From the NCBI GenBank assembly GCA_022823505.1, contig JAJEIA010000077.1:1-64000 (forward strand): 64,000 nt of DNA, written 5' to 3'. Shown piece by piece: positions 1 to 8,609 of the stretch. The notes under the pieces are model-generated. The model searched no databases. It saw nothing but the letters and a program-made list of their open reading frames with translations, and was not told where the DNA came from. Numbering within the stretch: the stretch's first letter is position 1; each line of letters opens with the position of its first letter. A program made the translations under genes and the position numbers. This DNA is from Dehalococcoidia bacterium (GTDB lineage: Bacteria > Chloroflexota > Dehalococcoidia > Lucifugimonadales > UBA3495).

Positions 1-1
1 G

Positions 2-985
2 GTCACCACCGAGTTCGCGACCTCCGACCCGTCTCCCACGCGGAACCCGTGGAACCTGGAGCACACTCCCGGCGGTTCCAGCAGCGGGTCATCGGCGGCG
101 GTGGCGGCGCGGATGGTTCCGGCGGCCCTGGGTTCGCAGACCGGCGGATCGACGTGCCGGCCGGCGGCGTACAACGGCATCGTCGGGTTGAAGCCCACCT
201 ACGGGCGCATCTCGCGGTACGGGGTGGCCCCGGTGAGCTGGTCGCTGGACCACGTGGGCATCCTGACCCGTACCGTGGCTGACGCCGCGCTGATGCTGAC
301 CGTGCTGAGTGGCGAGGACGACAACGATCCCGGCACCCTGCGCGAAGCGGTGCCCGACTTCACCGCGCAGATGGCCGAGCACGACCGGCCCCCGCGCATC
401 GGCCTAGTCCGTCAGTATTACGAAGACTACGCCACGCCGGAGATGTGGGCGCACACCGAGGAAATCGCGAACCGGCTGGCGGAGGCGGGCGCCGAGGTCG
501 AGGAGATCCCGCTGCCGGACAGCTTCGCCGCAGTACACAGCTTCCAGCGCATCGTGATGAACGTGGAGTGCGCGGGATTCCACGAGGTCAATCACCGCAC
601 TCGCGCCGCAGACTACGGCCCGCGCATCCGCGCCGGCATGGAGATGGGCATGATCATGCCCACGTCGGCGTACCTGAAAGCCCAGCGGCTGCGGCGGCAG
701 TTCCGCGCCGACCTGAGCGAGATGGTCTCCAAGGTTGATGTCGTGATGACGCCGGCGATACCGGCGCCGGCTCCCCGTGACCTGAACACGACGGGCGATG
801 CGGCGTTCCAGGTGCCGTGGACGGCGGCGGGGCTGCCGACGGTGGTGGTCTCGACGGGCCTGAGCGAGCTGGGGATGCCCATGGCGGTGCAGTTCGGCGG
901 GCCGTGGGCCCAGGAGGGCCGGGTTCTGGGCGCGGCGCAATGGTGCGAGCGGATTGCCGGTCTGAACCAGGCGCCGCCGGTGTAG
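2..985 (+). CDS. Amidase signature family protein, 5' truncated
   Basis: The frame is open from base 2, so the start codon lies left of the window and about 327 residues of the C-terminal part are present. The Gly/Ser-rich amidase signature is visible: GGSSSGSSAAVAA (cis-Ser) followed by GSQTGGST, which carries the nucleophilic Ser. The catalytic Lys of the Ser-cisSer-Lys triad would be upstream. Amidase-signature enzymes hydrolyse amide bonds in the cytoplasm; GatA is the best known relative. No gatB or gatC is adjacent, so a stand-alone amidase is more likely than a Glu-tRNA amidotransferase subunit. The substrate cannot be told from the sequence. Confidence 0.9.
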   Translation, partial: VTTEFATSDPSPTRNPWNLEHTPGGSSSGSSAAVAARMVPAALGSQTGGSTCRPAAYNGIVGLKPTYGRISRYGVAPVSWSLDHVGILTRTVADAALMLTVLSGEDDNDPGTLREAVPDFTAQMAEHDRPPRIGLVRQYYEDYATPEMWAHTEEIANRLAEAGAEVEEIPLPDSFAAVHSFQRIVMNVECAGFHEVNHRTRAADYGPRIRAGMEMGMIMPTSAYLKAQRLRRQFRADLSEMVSKVDVVMTPAIPAPAPRDLNTTGDAAFQVPWTAAGLPTVVVSTGLSELGMPMAVQFGGPWAQEGRVLGAAQWCERIAGLNQAPPV

Positions 986-1072
986 CTACTGAAATTTGAC
1001 CGGGACGCCAGCCAGGGGTGGTCTGGTTATGGCCGTTGCAACCCATGAGCTGAAACGCCCGGGAGGTCAATC

Positions 1073-1324
1073 ATGCCCGACAACCAAGATTTGCTGAAAC
1101 GCATCACGGCCCGCCCGGATGTGTTTGGAGGGAAACCGATTGTCCGCGACATGCGAATATCGGTGGAGCTTATCCTGAGCTTGCTGAGTCAGGGCGCCGG
1201 CGAGGATGAGTTGCTGGAAGACTATCCTGGACTGGAACTGGAAGACATCCGAGCCTGCATCGCCTACGCCCACGCCGTCATTGCGAGGGACACGCTCGCC
1301 ACCGTTTCGGTAGCTGGATCGTGA
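1073..1324 (+). CDS. DUF433 antitoxin-like protein
   Basis: An 83-residue protein of the DUF433 type, with the typical opening (ITARPDVFGGKPIVRDMRI) and the helical stretch around EDELLEDYPGLELEDI. DUF433 proteins are small DNA-binding, VapB-like antitoxins usually encoded just before a DUF5615 PIN-like protein, and that is the arrangement here. An SD-like GGGAGG precedes the ATG. The stop codon overlaps the GTG start of the next gene by 4 bp, so the pair is probably translationally coupled and autoregulated (inference from family behaviour). Confidence 0.9.
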   Translation: MPDNQDLLKRITARPDVFGGKPIVRDMRISVELILSLLSQGAGEDELLEDYPGLELEDIRACIAYAHAVIARDTLATVSVAGS

Positions 1325-1677
1325 GGTTTCTGGTCGATAGATGCGCCGGACGCCGCCTGGCCAATTGGCTTCACAATAACGGGCATGACACACTTGAGGC
1401 CCAATCCATCGGCCCGGATCCGGGTGACCAAGCGTTGCTGGAACTGGCAGCATCCGAGAACCGTGTCCTCATCACGATAGACAAGGATTTCGGAGAACTG
1501 ATTTACCTGCACAGAATCTCCCACGCTGGACTCATTCGTCTACCGGACGTTCGCATGTATCAGCGTATCGAAATCATTGCGGAGATCATCGAAAACCACA
1601 GTCTCGCGATAGAAGAACACGCCATGATCACCGTACAAGGCAGACACATTCGCATTTCACATCCCCCAACGAACTGA
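1321..1677 (+). CDS. DUF5615 PIN-like toxin partner
   Basis: A 118-residue protein of the DUF5615 (PIN-like) family. Seen directly: the N-terminal FLVDRCAG strand, the VLITIDKDFGEL motif with conserved acidic residues, and the HAGLIRL strand. PIN-like domains are metal-dependent ribonucleases; DUF5615 proteins are thought to be the toxins of DUF433 pairs. The start is a GTG in GTGA, overlapping the DUF433 stop. G+C is lower than in neighbouring ftsY, consistent with an acquired module. The usual Asn of FLVDxNL is Arg here (FLVDRCAG), so activity is not assured. Confidence 0.88.
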   Translation: MRFLVDRCAGRRLANWLHNNGHDTLEAQSIGPDPGDQALLELAASENRVLITIDKDFGELIYLHRISHAGLIRLPDVRMYQRIEIIAEIIENHSLAIEEHAMITVQGRHIRISHPPTN

Positions 1678-1757
1678 CACGCAAACGTGAAAAGCCGCTG
1701 ACGAGCCTGGAACACAGCGCCACCATAGGTCTGAACTGCTATCGACGCGGGCCGTGG

Positions 1758-1784
1758 TTGCGCCCAAAGGGTGGCGCTGATAAT
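1758..1784 (+). promoter_or_regulatory. Probable ftsY promoter
   Basis: TTGCGC at 1758-1763 and GATAAT at 1779-1784 are 15 bp apart. The ftsY ATG lies 11 nt beyond the -10 box and has no Shine-Dalgarno sequence, so the mRNA leader would be only a few nucleotides long. Confidence 0.4.
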
Positions 1785-1795
1785 CTTGCGCCGCT

Positions 1796-2755
1796 ATGTT
1801 TTCGATCTTCAAGCGGAACCGGGGCGAGGTCAACCGGCAGCAAACCGACGCCGGGGTGAAGCGGAGCCGGGACAGCTGGTTCGGGCGCATCCGCAACCTG
1901 TTCGCGTCCCGCGAGCTGGACGATTCGGTGTGGGATGAGATCGAGGAGATCCTGATCTCGGCGGACGTGGGGGTGGACACCACCATGGCGGTGCTGGACG
2001 AACTGCGGGCCGAGGTCCGGTCGGGGCGGGTTGCGGACGGAGAGGGCGCGTTTGATCGGCTCAAGGAGCTGATCGCGGCGGAGCTGTCGGCATCGGACGA
2101 CCCGGACGCGTGGCTGGACGATGACAGCGTCGCGGCACCCTACGTGATACTGGTTTGCGGCGTGAACGGGGTGGGCAAGACCACCAGCATCGCCAAGCTG
2201 GCGCACCACTTCACCGGGGCGGGCAAGAAGGTGATCCTGGGCGCGGCCGATACGTTCCGCGCCGCCGCCGAGGAGCAGCTGGAGATCCTGGGTGAACGGG
2301 TGGGCGTGGACGTGATCAGCCATCAGCACGGGGCGGATCCCGGCGCGGTGGCCTACGACGCGTGGCAGGCAGCGCGGGCCCGGGGAGCGGACATCCTGAT
2401 CGTGGACACGGCGGGACGGCTGCACACCCGCCAGAACCTGATGGACGAACTACGCAAGGTGCGGCGGGTCATCAATGGGCTGGACGAGGCGGCGCCGCAC
2501 CAGGTGCTGCTGACGCTGGACGCCACCACCGGCCACAATGGGCTGACCCAGGCGCAGGCGTTCACCGACGCGGTGGGCTGCACGGGCATCTTCCTGGCCA
2601 AGCTGGACGGCACCGCAAGGGGCGGGATCGTACTGTCGATACGACGGGCGCTGGGCGTGCCGATCCTGTTCATCGGCACCGGCGAGGGGCTGGACGACAT
2701 CGCGCCCTTTGATTCCCGCGAGTTCGTGGACGCCATGCTGTCGCCGGCCGCCTGA
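1796..2755 (+). CDS. ftsY: Signal recognition particle receptor FtsY
   Basis: A 319-residue SRP-family GTPase. The N domain (about residues 20-110) is followed by the G domain with GVNGVGKTT (P-loop, about residues 121-129), DTAGRLHT (about 203-210) and the TKLDG-type motif as AKLDGTARGG near residue 270. FtsY docks the ribosome/SRP complex at the membrane and hydrolyses GTP with Ffh to release the nascent chain to SecYEG. The long acidic N-terminal A domain of the E. coli protein is missing; only a short basic N-terminus is present, as is common outside proteobacteria. The gene stands just before the DUF2298 membrane-protein gene. Confidence 0.97.
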   Translation: MFSIFKRNRGEVNRQQTDAGVKRSRDSWFGRIRNLFASRELDDSVWDEIEEILISADVGVDTTMAVLDELRAEVRSGRVADGEGAFDRLKELIAAELSASDDPDAWLDDDSVAAPYVILVCGVNGVGKTTSIAKLAHHFTGAGKKVILGAADTFRAAAEEQLEILGERVGVDVISHQHGADPGAVAYDAWQAARARGADILIVDTAGRLHTRQNLMDELRKVRRVINGLDEAAPHQVLLTLDATTGHNGLTQAQAFTDAVGCTGIFLAKLDGTARGGIVLSIRRALGVPILFIGTGEGLDDIAPFDSREFVDAMLSPAA

Positions 2756-2776
2756 CGGCCGGGCCGCCCCCCAACC

Positions 2777-5227
2777 GTGCAGGACGTTCTCGCCTGGCTC
2801 ATCGCCCTGTGGGCCCTGTCGCTGGTCGGGTTCCCCATCGGTTCCACGGTGTGCGGGCTGGGGCGGCTGGCCGACCGCGGGTGGGCGGTATCCCGGGTTC
2901 TCGCGGTGCTGGCGCTGGCATGGATCACGTGGATCGGCGGCACGCTGGGCATCGTCCCAAACTCGGGGGCCGGCATCGGCTCCGTGCTCGTGATTATGGG
3001 TATCGCGGCGGCTTGGCTGGCCTACCGGCAGCGCGCCGAACTGGCGGACTTTTTTCGTCGACGCTGGGCGGTGGTAGCCACCACCGAGCTGACTTTTCTG
3101 GTCATCTTCGCGTTCTGGGCGCTGGTGATCAGCGAGGTTCCGGGCATCAGCCACACCGAAAAGCCGATGGACTTCGGCATCCTCAACGCTGTCGCCAACG
3201 CGGACGGCTTTCCGCCGGAGGACCAGTGGCTGTCGGGGCACAGCATCGCTTACTACTACGGCGGCCACTATGTGGCGGCCATGCTGTCGACCCTCACCGG
3301 CGTGGCGACGGACAAAGCGTACAACCTCGCCGTGGCAACGATTCCGGCCCTCCTGGCGGCCGGCGTGCTGGGATTGGTGTACAACGTGCTGCGCCTGGCC
3401 GGAGCAAGGGCGTTTCCGGCGCTGGGGGCCGGGCTGCTGACCGCGGTGGCCGTGACCATGCTGGGCAACCTGTCCGGCGTGCTGGAGCTGGCCTACGTGC
3501 GGGGGGTGGGGGGTGACTGGTTCTGGAATTGGGTGACAATCAAAGGCCTGGAGGCGCCGGCCGGCGGCGACGGCTGGCTTCCCGACGGGTTCTGGTGGTG
3601 GTGGCGGGGAACCCGGGTAATCGACACGCTGACGGAAACGGGCGCATCGCTGGACTACACCATCACGGAAGTGCCCTTTTTCAGCTTCCTGCTGGGCGAC
3701 CTGCACGCCCACGTGTCCGCGCTGCCCTTCGTGACGCTGGCGCTGACCCTGACTCTGGCGTTGCTGGTGTCGCCCTTCGCGCCGGGGCTGCGCTGGCTGC
3801 GGCGACGTCCGGGAGAGGCGGTGACGCTGGCCCTGGCCCTGGGTTCGCTGGCGTTCATCAATGCGTGGGACTTCCCGCTTTACGTGGCGATCGCAGCGAT
3901 GGCGGCGGTGGCCTGCTGGTCGGCATGGCGGATCAACCGGTCGGAGCCGGGGACGGACAGCAGCGGAACGGCTTCCCTGGCCCCGATGGGGCGGGCCACG
4001 GGAAGGGCCATGATATTGGCCGCCGGGCTCGTGGCGGCAGGGGTCACACTGTACCTGCCGTTCTACCAGTCCTTCGACAGCCAGGCGGGCGGCATCCTGC
4101 CCATAACGGGACCGGCGACGCGACCATTCCTGTTCCTGGTGGTGATGGGCGTGCCCGCGTTCCTGGCCGGGGCGCTGGTGGGCAGAGCCCTCTTCTCTCT
4201 GGGTCGGTTCACGGAGGGCAAACGCTTGCTGGTGTGGCCAGTGGCGACACTGAGCGCGGCGCCGTTCTTCATCTGGCTGCTGGCGGTGGCGTTGCTCGTA
4301 TCTTTGCGGCCGGAGGAGAGCACGCTGGCGGACGGGTTGGTCTGGCATCGGCTGGTGCTGGCCATCCCGCTGCTCGGCATGGGCGGGCTGGCCGCCTACT
4401 GCGCGGTGGTTCTGGCAGCCAACCGGAGGCCCATGCAGTGGCTGGTGTTCGCGCTGATCCTGGCGGCGGCGGGGTTCTACCTGCTGGCCGGCGCTGAGCT
4501 GTTCCGGATCGTGGACCTGTTCGGCAACCGGATGAACACGGTGTTCAAGGTCTACTACCAGGCCTGGATCCTGCTTGGGATTGCCGGCGGGGTGGGCATC
4601 TATTACATTGTGGCCGGTCCATACCGGCTGCGGCCGGGAGATTATCGGGCCGGCCTGTTCAGGGCGCTGGGTATAGCGTGGGCCAGTCTCGCGGTGGGAC
4701 TGATCATGGCGTCGGCGTACTATCCGGTGGCCGCCGTGCTGGACCGCACCGGGTGGTTCCATGACAGCGTTGGGTTCGGAGACAACACCCTGGCCGGGCT
4801 GGACTTCCTGCGCCGCAGCCACCCCGGGGAGTACGACGCAATCGTGTGGCTGAACGAAGAGGCGGAACCGGGGCGCATCCTGGAAGCGGTCGGGGACGGT
4901 TACAGCGACTACGGACGCATCGCGGGGGCCACGGGCCGAGCCACGGTGCTGGGCTGGGAGGGCCACCAGCGGCAGTGGCGGGGCGACGACAGCGCCTTCG
5001 CCGGCCGCAGCCACGACGTGGAGGCGATCTACCAGGGAACCGACGGAACGGAAACCCGCCGCCTGCTGGAAGTCTACGGCGTCCGCTGGCTGGTGGTCGG
5101 TCCTCGGGAGCGGGACGCCTACGGGGAGGAAGTGGACGAAAGGGTCGATGGATGGGTCGACGAAGGTTGGCTCGGGCCGGCTTTCTCATCGGATAACGTG
5201 GCAATCTACGAAGTGATTGGCAACTAA
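2777..5227 (+). CDS. DUF2298 (Chlor_Arch_YYY) polytopic membrane protein
   Basis: An 816-residue protein with many hydrophobic segments. It carries the family's diagnostic tyrosine triplet in SIAYYYGGHY near residue 160 and a conserved DLHAHV motif near residue 310. The family is known from Chloroflexi and Archaea and resembles GT-C glycosyltransferases and oligosaccharyltransferases, so transfer of a lipid-linked sugar on the outer face of the membrane is a reasonable guess, not shown. The C-terminal part (after about residue 660) is soluble and looks like the extracellular domain of this family. The GTG start 21 nt after the ftsY stop has no clear SD. Confidence 0.88.
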   Translation: MQDVLAWLIALWALSLVGFPIGSTVCGLGRLADRGWAVSRVLAVLALAWITWIGGTLGIVPNSGAGIGSVLVIMGIAAAWLAYRQRAELADFFRRRWAVVATTELTFLVIFAFWALVISEVPGISHTEKPMDFGILNAVANADGFPPEDQWLSGHSIAYYYGGHYVAAMLSTLTGVATDKAYNLAVATIPALLAAGVLGLVYNVLRLAGARAFPALGAGLLTAVAVTMLGNLSGVLELAYVRGVGGDWFWNWVTIKGLEAPAGGDGWLPDGFWWWWRGTRVIDTLTETGASLDYTITEVPFFSFLLGDLHAHVSALPFVTLALTLTLALLVSPFAPGLRWLRRRPGEAVTLALALGSLAFINAWDFPLYVAIAAMAAVACWSAWRINRSEPGTDSSGTASLAPMGRATGRAMILAAGLVAAGVTLYLPFYQSFDSQAGGILPITGPATRPFLFLVVMGVPAFLAGALVGRALFSLGRFTEGKRLLVWPVATLSAAPFFIWLLAVALLVSLRPEESTLADGLVWHRLVLAIPLLGMGGLAAYCAVVLAANRRPMQWLVFALILAAAGFYLLAGAELFRIVDLFGNRMNTVFKVYYQAWILLGIAGGVGIYYIVAGPYRLRPGDYRAGLFRALGIAWASLAVGLIMASAYYPVAAVLDRTGWFHDSVGFGDNTLAGLDFLRRSHPGEYDAIVWLNEEAEPGRILEAVGDGYSDYGRIAGATGRATVLGWEGHQRQWRGDDSAFAGRSHDVEAIYQGTDGTETRRLLEVYGVRWLVVGPRERDAYGEEVDERVDGWVDEGWLGPAFSSDNVAIYEVIGN

Positions 5228-5249
5228 ACTCGAAACACTGGAGGCAACC

Positions 5250-5684
5250 ATGGAATTCAGCGACGTGAGCAACTTTTTCAGCAGCAACCACCGGGCGGTG
5301 ATCAACACCTTCCGCCGGGATGGATCGGCGCAGACCAGCATCGTGGTGGCTGGGGCATCGCCCTTCGAGGGAGACGATGGGCCGGTGTTCGTCATCGTGC
5401 GGGGGACTTCCGCCAAGGCTCGCCACCTGCAGCGGGACAACCGGTGCAACGTAATGGCGGTGGCCGATGACTGGCGTCAGTTCGCCGTGGTGGAAGGCAC
5501 GGCCACGCTGCACAACTACCAGAACACCGACGCCGAGGAGATGCGGCAGATGCTGCGGACGGCGTTCCGTGCCTGCGGCGACCACGAGCACCCGAACTGG
5601 GAGGAATACGACCGGGCGATGGTGCAGCAGGACGCGGTCATCGTGCGGGTGCAGCCGGTGCGGGTCTACGGGTTGATACGGTAG
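5250..5684 (+). CDS. PPOX-class FMN/F420-dependent oxidoreductase-like protein
   Basis: A 144-residue split-barrel protein of the pyridoxamine-phosphate-oxidase-like superfamily. The typical order is seen: HRAVINTFRRDGSAQ (first strands), RGTSAKARHLQRD, CNVMAVADDW and a C-terminal QPVRVYG strand. Relatives bind FMN or F420 and reduce small molecules. A TTG 33 nt upstream is in frame, but the ATG at 5250 is preceded by GGAGGC, so it is taken as the start. It lies 22 nt after the DUF2298 gene and may be cotranscribed with it. Confidence 0.8.
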   Translation: MEFSDVSNFFSSNHRAVINTFRRDGSAQTSIVVAGASPFEGDDGPVFVIVRGTSAKARHLQRDNRCNVMAVADDWRQFAVVEGTATLHNYQNTDAEEMRQMLRTAFRACGDHEHPNWEEYDRAMVQQDAVIVRVQPVRVYGLIR

Positions 5685-5694
5685 GTCTGCTTGT

Positions 5695-5726
5695 GCCTCG
5701 CCGCGGTTTGACAGCCGCGGCGGGGC
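5695..5726 (+). terminator. GC-rich hairpin after PPOX gene
   Basis: A 12-bp stem (5695-5706 with 5715-5726, one G-T pair) encloses the loop TTTGACAG. There is no T-run, so Rho-independent termination is uncertain. The same sequence recurs imperfectly at 7912-7960, so it may instead be a small dispersed repeat. Confidence 0.5.
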
Positions 5727-5778
5727 CTACCTGTCATTGAACCACCGTATACGCCGAGCAAGGTAGAGGTGGTGAACA

Positions 5779-6018
5779 ATGCACATCATTCACACCGACG
5801 CCAAAAACTTCCCGGAAGCCTACCGGGAAGCGCAACGTCTCAAGGCCACGCCGGAAGGAGCCGGGCTCGTCCACAAGGTCGTCAAAGCTCGCTACATTGA
5901 AGGCTACGACATCGTGGTGATTGAGCCGTGGTTACTGGCAGACATGATGATTGGGAAAATTCCTCCTATACCACAGCTGAAAAAAACACCGGATAACCCC
6001 TTAGGGCTGATACGTTGA
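5779..6018 (+). CDS. Small hypothetical protein
   Basis: 79 residues, not recognised. A plausible SD (GAGGTGG) stands upstream of the ATG. The sequence is a mixed alpha/beta pattern with the motif GYDIVVIEPW in the middle and no signal peptide or membrane segment. G+C is lower than in the flanking metabolic genes. It precedes a TTG-started membrane protein gene and may share its transcript. Confidence 0.55.
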   Translation: MHIIHTDAKNFPEAYREAQRLKATPEGAGLVHKVVKARYIEGYDIVVIEPWLLADMMIGKIPPIPQLKKTPDNPLGLIR

Positions 6019-6049
6019 TTGATACACCGCATGATCCCCCAGTGACGAC

Positions 6050-6457
6050 TTGAACAACGGCGGCGAGGTCGAGGTTTTCGCCAAATCCCTTGTCGACGCC
6101 ATAACGGATTTAGCTGAACAGGAACGTCTACGCACTGCGGCTCAGCACGAGATTGCGCTGCGCAGCTTGGAAGGCGCAGAGAAAGCCGAACAACTTCAAC
6201 ATGAGCTTTCACTCAGGCAGGTTGAAGCGGAAACCGAACGATACCGACGGCGTTATCGTCTGGTGATTTACGCTCTCATCTTGCTTGCTGGCGTCCCGTT
6301 GGCTCTATTGACGCTGGCAATAGCAATGGCTTTCTTCGGCGACGAACGTCAGTCGCAGAATGCGCTCAATTTGTTGGGCATTGCCGGGACGGCATTGGGC
6401 GGGGCTGGTGTCGTGTTTCTGGTTGCGTTCGTCATCAACCGCGTAATCGGTCGGTAG
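6050..6457 (+). CDS. Small coiled-coil protein with two membrane segments
   Basis: 135 residues from a TTG start without a clear SD. Residues about 10-68 are a charged helix rich in Glu, Gln and Arg (probable coiled coil). Two hydrophobic segments follow, about 70-93 and 106-131, separated by GDERQSQN. The pattern (charged helix then a 2TM C-terminus) resembles the proteins at 15458-16036 and 41170-41715 in this window. Function unknown; a start at a later codon is possible. Confidence 0.55.
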   Translation: MNNGGEVEVFAKSLVDAITDLAEQERLRTAAQHEIALRSLEGAEKAEQLQHELSLRQVEAETERYRRRYRLVIYALILLAGVPLALLTLAIAMAFFGDERQSQNALNLLGIAGTALGGAGVVFLVAFVINRVIGR

Positions 6458-6538
6458 AGCTGATCTTCCACGAGTGAAGCCGGAAAACTCACATAGAAGT
6501 TCACGGACGCGCTAGCCGCGTTACCGTGATGGCGACCT

Positions 6539-7873
6539 CTACGGCTTGGTGCCCACCGCGCAGTGGAAGGGGGTTGAGATGAAGAAGGTGCCATCGGCCT
6601 GGGCCTGGGCTGCGGCCGCGCGCCACTCGTCGGCCTCCTCGGCGTTCAGGGTGGGCAGGATTCCGCCCTGCATGAATTGCAGGCGGTCCGGCTCCGCAAA
6701 CGTGCTGATGAACGGGAACATCCTGGTGTTCTCCAGTCCCAGCTTGGCGAAGCGCTGGTAGAGGGAGGAGTCGTCACATCCCTGGGGATGGCCCGGGTCG
6801 TCGACCCACGGCGGCGACTCGATCCTGGTCTTGAGATCGGCGCGCAGGGGCAGGTTGACCCACCGGTTCATGTCGTGGGCGTGGCCCAGCACCGCGATCC
6901 GGCCGCCGGGCTTCACGACCCGTACCAGCTCGGGCAGCATCAGGTCGGCGTTCACGCGCTGGATGACGGTGCTGGAGAAGACGACGTCGAAACTGTTGTC
7001 ATCGAAGGGCAGGGCCTCGGCGCTGCCCTCGTGGAAGCTCACCAGGTTGTCCATTCCCTCGCGCCGGGCGATCTCGCCGGCTTCCCGGAGGAAGTAGGTG
7101 TTGACGTCCACGCCCGAGACCGGGTTCTGCCGGTTGGTCCGGCGAGCCACCCAGCGGCAGAGGACGCCGGTGCCGCAGCCGGCCTCCAGCACCCTCTCGC
7201 CGGGCTGGATCTGCGCGGCGTCGATCAGGCTGCCCACGGCGGACAGGTAGCCGGGGGTGCGTCCCCGGCCCTCGAGGCTGCCCACCATGCCCAGCATCGG
7301 CCCGGACAGGGTGACGACGCAATATTTCTCGGTGAACGCCCCGACCACGGGGTCCCACTGGGACGGGCCGGCGCCCAGTGGGAGCAGGACCAGCGGAGGA
7401 CCGGATCCCCGCACGCTGAAATAGATGCCGTCAACCTCGCCTTCCGCGACGGAAGGGGATGCGACAGCCGGGCCATTCGCGGCGTCCACGCCGGCCAGGA
7501 AGTCGAGCATGGCGGGAACGACGGCTGCTCCCTGCTCGACCGCGATGTCGGCGTAGTTGTTCGGGTAGCCGTAGTCGGACAGCGATACCCTGGTTGCGGA
7601 CGGGAGGGCCGCCAGGTTGCGGTCGATGGTCGCAGTCGCCCCGCCGCGGTCGGCGTTGAACACCAGGAGGCGCTCGCCCAGGGGGGCCAGCGCCTGGGCA
7701 TCGAACCCCAGGGGGCAGATCAGGGTCATGGACGCGACGACGTCCGGAACATCGACTGCCAGACCCCGCCAGTCGCCGAGATTACGGGAGGCGAAATGGG
7801 CGCGCTCGATGCCGAGTTCGCGCAGGACCCCGACGATCCTCTCATCAACGGGAGCTTCTATCTGTGTCGTCAT
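6539..7873 (-). CDS. Methyltransferase fused to a permuted alpha/beta-hydrolase-like region
   Basis: 444 residues. The C-terminal half (from about 210) is a class I SAM methyltransferase: VLEAGCGTG (motif I), an acidic residue in SGVDVN (motif II), LPFDDNSFDVVFSS (post-II) and VKPGGRIAV. The N-terminal half looks like an alpha/beta-hydrolase in swapped order. Residues about 15-125 resemble the second half of such a fold (nucleophile-elbow-like HFASRNLG, then ERLLVFNADRGG, then a GYPNN segment where the final His would be). Residues about 145-205 resemble the first half (YFSVRGSGPPLVLL). The expected Ser-Asp-His set is not intact, so this part may bind rather than hydrolyse. Target unknown. 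The gene stands alone on the minus strand. Confidence 0.75.
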   Translation of the reverse strand: MTTQIEAPVDERIVGVLRELGIERAHFASRNLGDWRGLAVDVPDVVASMTLICPLGFDAQALAPLGERLLVFNADRGGATATIDRNLAALPSATRVSLSDYGYPNNYADIAVEQGAAVVPAMLDFLAGVDAANGPAVASPSVAEGEVDGIYFSVRGSGPPLVLLPLGAGPSQWDPVVGAFTEKYCVVTLSGPMLGMVGSLEGRGRTPGYLSAVGSLIDAAQIQPGERVLEAGCGTGVLCRWVARRTNRQNPVSGVDVNTYFLREAGEIARREGMDNLVSFHEGSAEALPFDDNSFDVVFSSTVIQRVNADLMLPELVRVVKPGGRIAVLGHAHDMNRWVNLPLRADLKTRIESPPWVDDPGHPQGCDDSSLYQRFAKLGLENTRMFPFISTFAEPDRLQFMQGGILPTLNAEEADEWRAAAAQAQADGTFFISTPFHCAVGTKP

Positions 7874-7911
7874 AGTGTCCTCCCGGCCGGGTCGGCCTCA
7901 GTAATGAGGGG

Positions 7912-7960
7912 CTTGGGCAGCTTCGCACGGTTTGACAGTTACGGCAGGGCTTACCTATGA
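7912..7960. repeat. Second copy of the TTTGACAG repeat
   Basis: This stretch matches 5690-5735 over about 45 bp, including CGGTTTGACAG and GGGC(C/T)TACCT. The stem is weaker than in the first copy. The two copies bracket the 5.8-7.9 kb segment. Confidence 0.45.
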
Positions 7961-8015
7961 TCATGCTGCCTTAATTGGCTGCAATGGTAAGGGTCGGCCC
8001 AGTTGAGAGAAAAGC

Positions 8016-8609
8016 ATGAACTCGCAAAATACGCAACCACTCCAAGCCGCTTTCATGTCATTGGAAAACGCGCCTCAAGTTGATGTGCTCGAATTGCCGC
8101 TGGACTTCAGGGTCAATGGTTTTTGGCAAGTTGACGGTCAGAATAGAGCGGGCACGTTGCGATCTGATGGCTTGGGTTCGTGTACAGCGTATTTTATAGT
8201 CAGCCACAAAGCGGGCCAACCTCCGTTTATGGAACCTACGGAAGTGACGTTTGAATCCCGAGACGGTCTAAAAATCGTGGGGCGGATTATGAACCCTTCC
8301 CGTAGCAAAGACGGAGGAGGCCAGGAGATATGCTCGGAATACGACATCGACGGAGAACGTTGCCAGAAAACTCGATTCTGGCAGACTTATTGCAAGGAAC
8401 ATACCAGATCGAAAGGATTCGAAATCACCGATGACGGGCGCATTTGTGTCGGTTTTACACAAGACGGTACGCCCTGCCGATATAAATCAAAGGTGAATGG
8501 CTACTGTGCCCAACATGGGAAAGGTTCAGCGCCTCGCGAAAAAACGACGCGGTTGTACGAGTTTCCTGTACACGACATGAAAATCATGGAGGGCTCGTTC
8601 CAATCATGA
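8016..8609 (+). CDS. Protein with two Cys3His zinc-binding modules
   Basis: 197 residues. Two copies of the same pattern C-x9-C-x9-C-x2-H are seen: C106/C116/C126/H129 (ending YCKEH) and C144/C154/C164/H167 (ending YCAQH). Such short modules (DUF5763-like) are found in phage and accessory bacterial proteins and probably bind zinc and nucleic acid. The N-terminal 100 residues look like a beta-rich domain of unknown family. The gene overlaps the exonuclease gene downstream by ATGA, so the two products likely act together. G+C is clearly lower than in the chromosome backbone. Confidence 0.7.
   Translation: MNSQNTQPLQAAFMSLENAPQVDVLELPLDFRVNGFWQVDGQNRAGTLRSDGLGSCTAYFIVSHKAGQPPFMEPTEVTFESRDGLKIVGRIMNPSRSKDGGGQEICSEYDIDGERCQKTRFWQTYCKEHTRSKGFEITDDGRICVGFTQDGTPCRYKSKVNGYCAQHGKGSAPREKTTRLYEFPVHDMKIMEGSFQS

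Noticed and set aside
2450-5014. 854-codon open frame on the minus strand opposite the DUF2298 gene
   Set aside because: It mirrors the codon periodicity of a high-G+C gene, reads as Arg/Gln/Pro/His-rich, and has no recognisable domain, while the plus strand encodes a known family.
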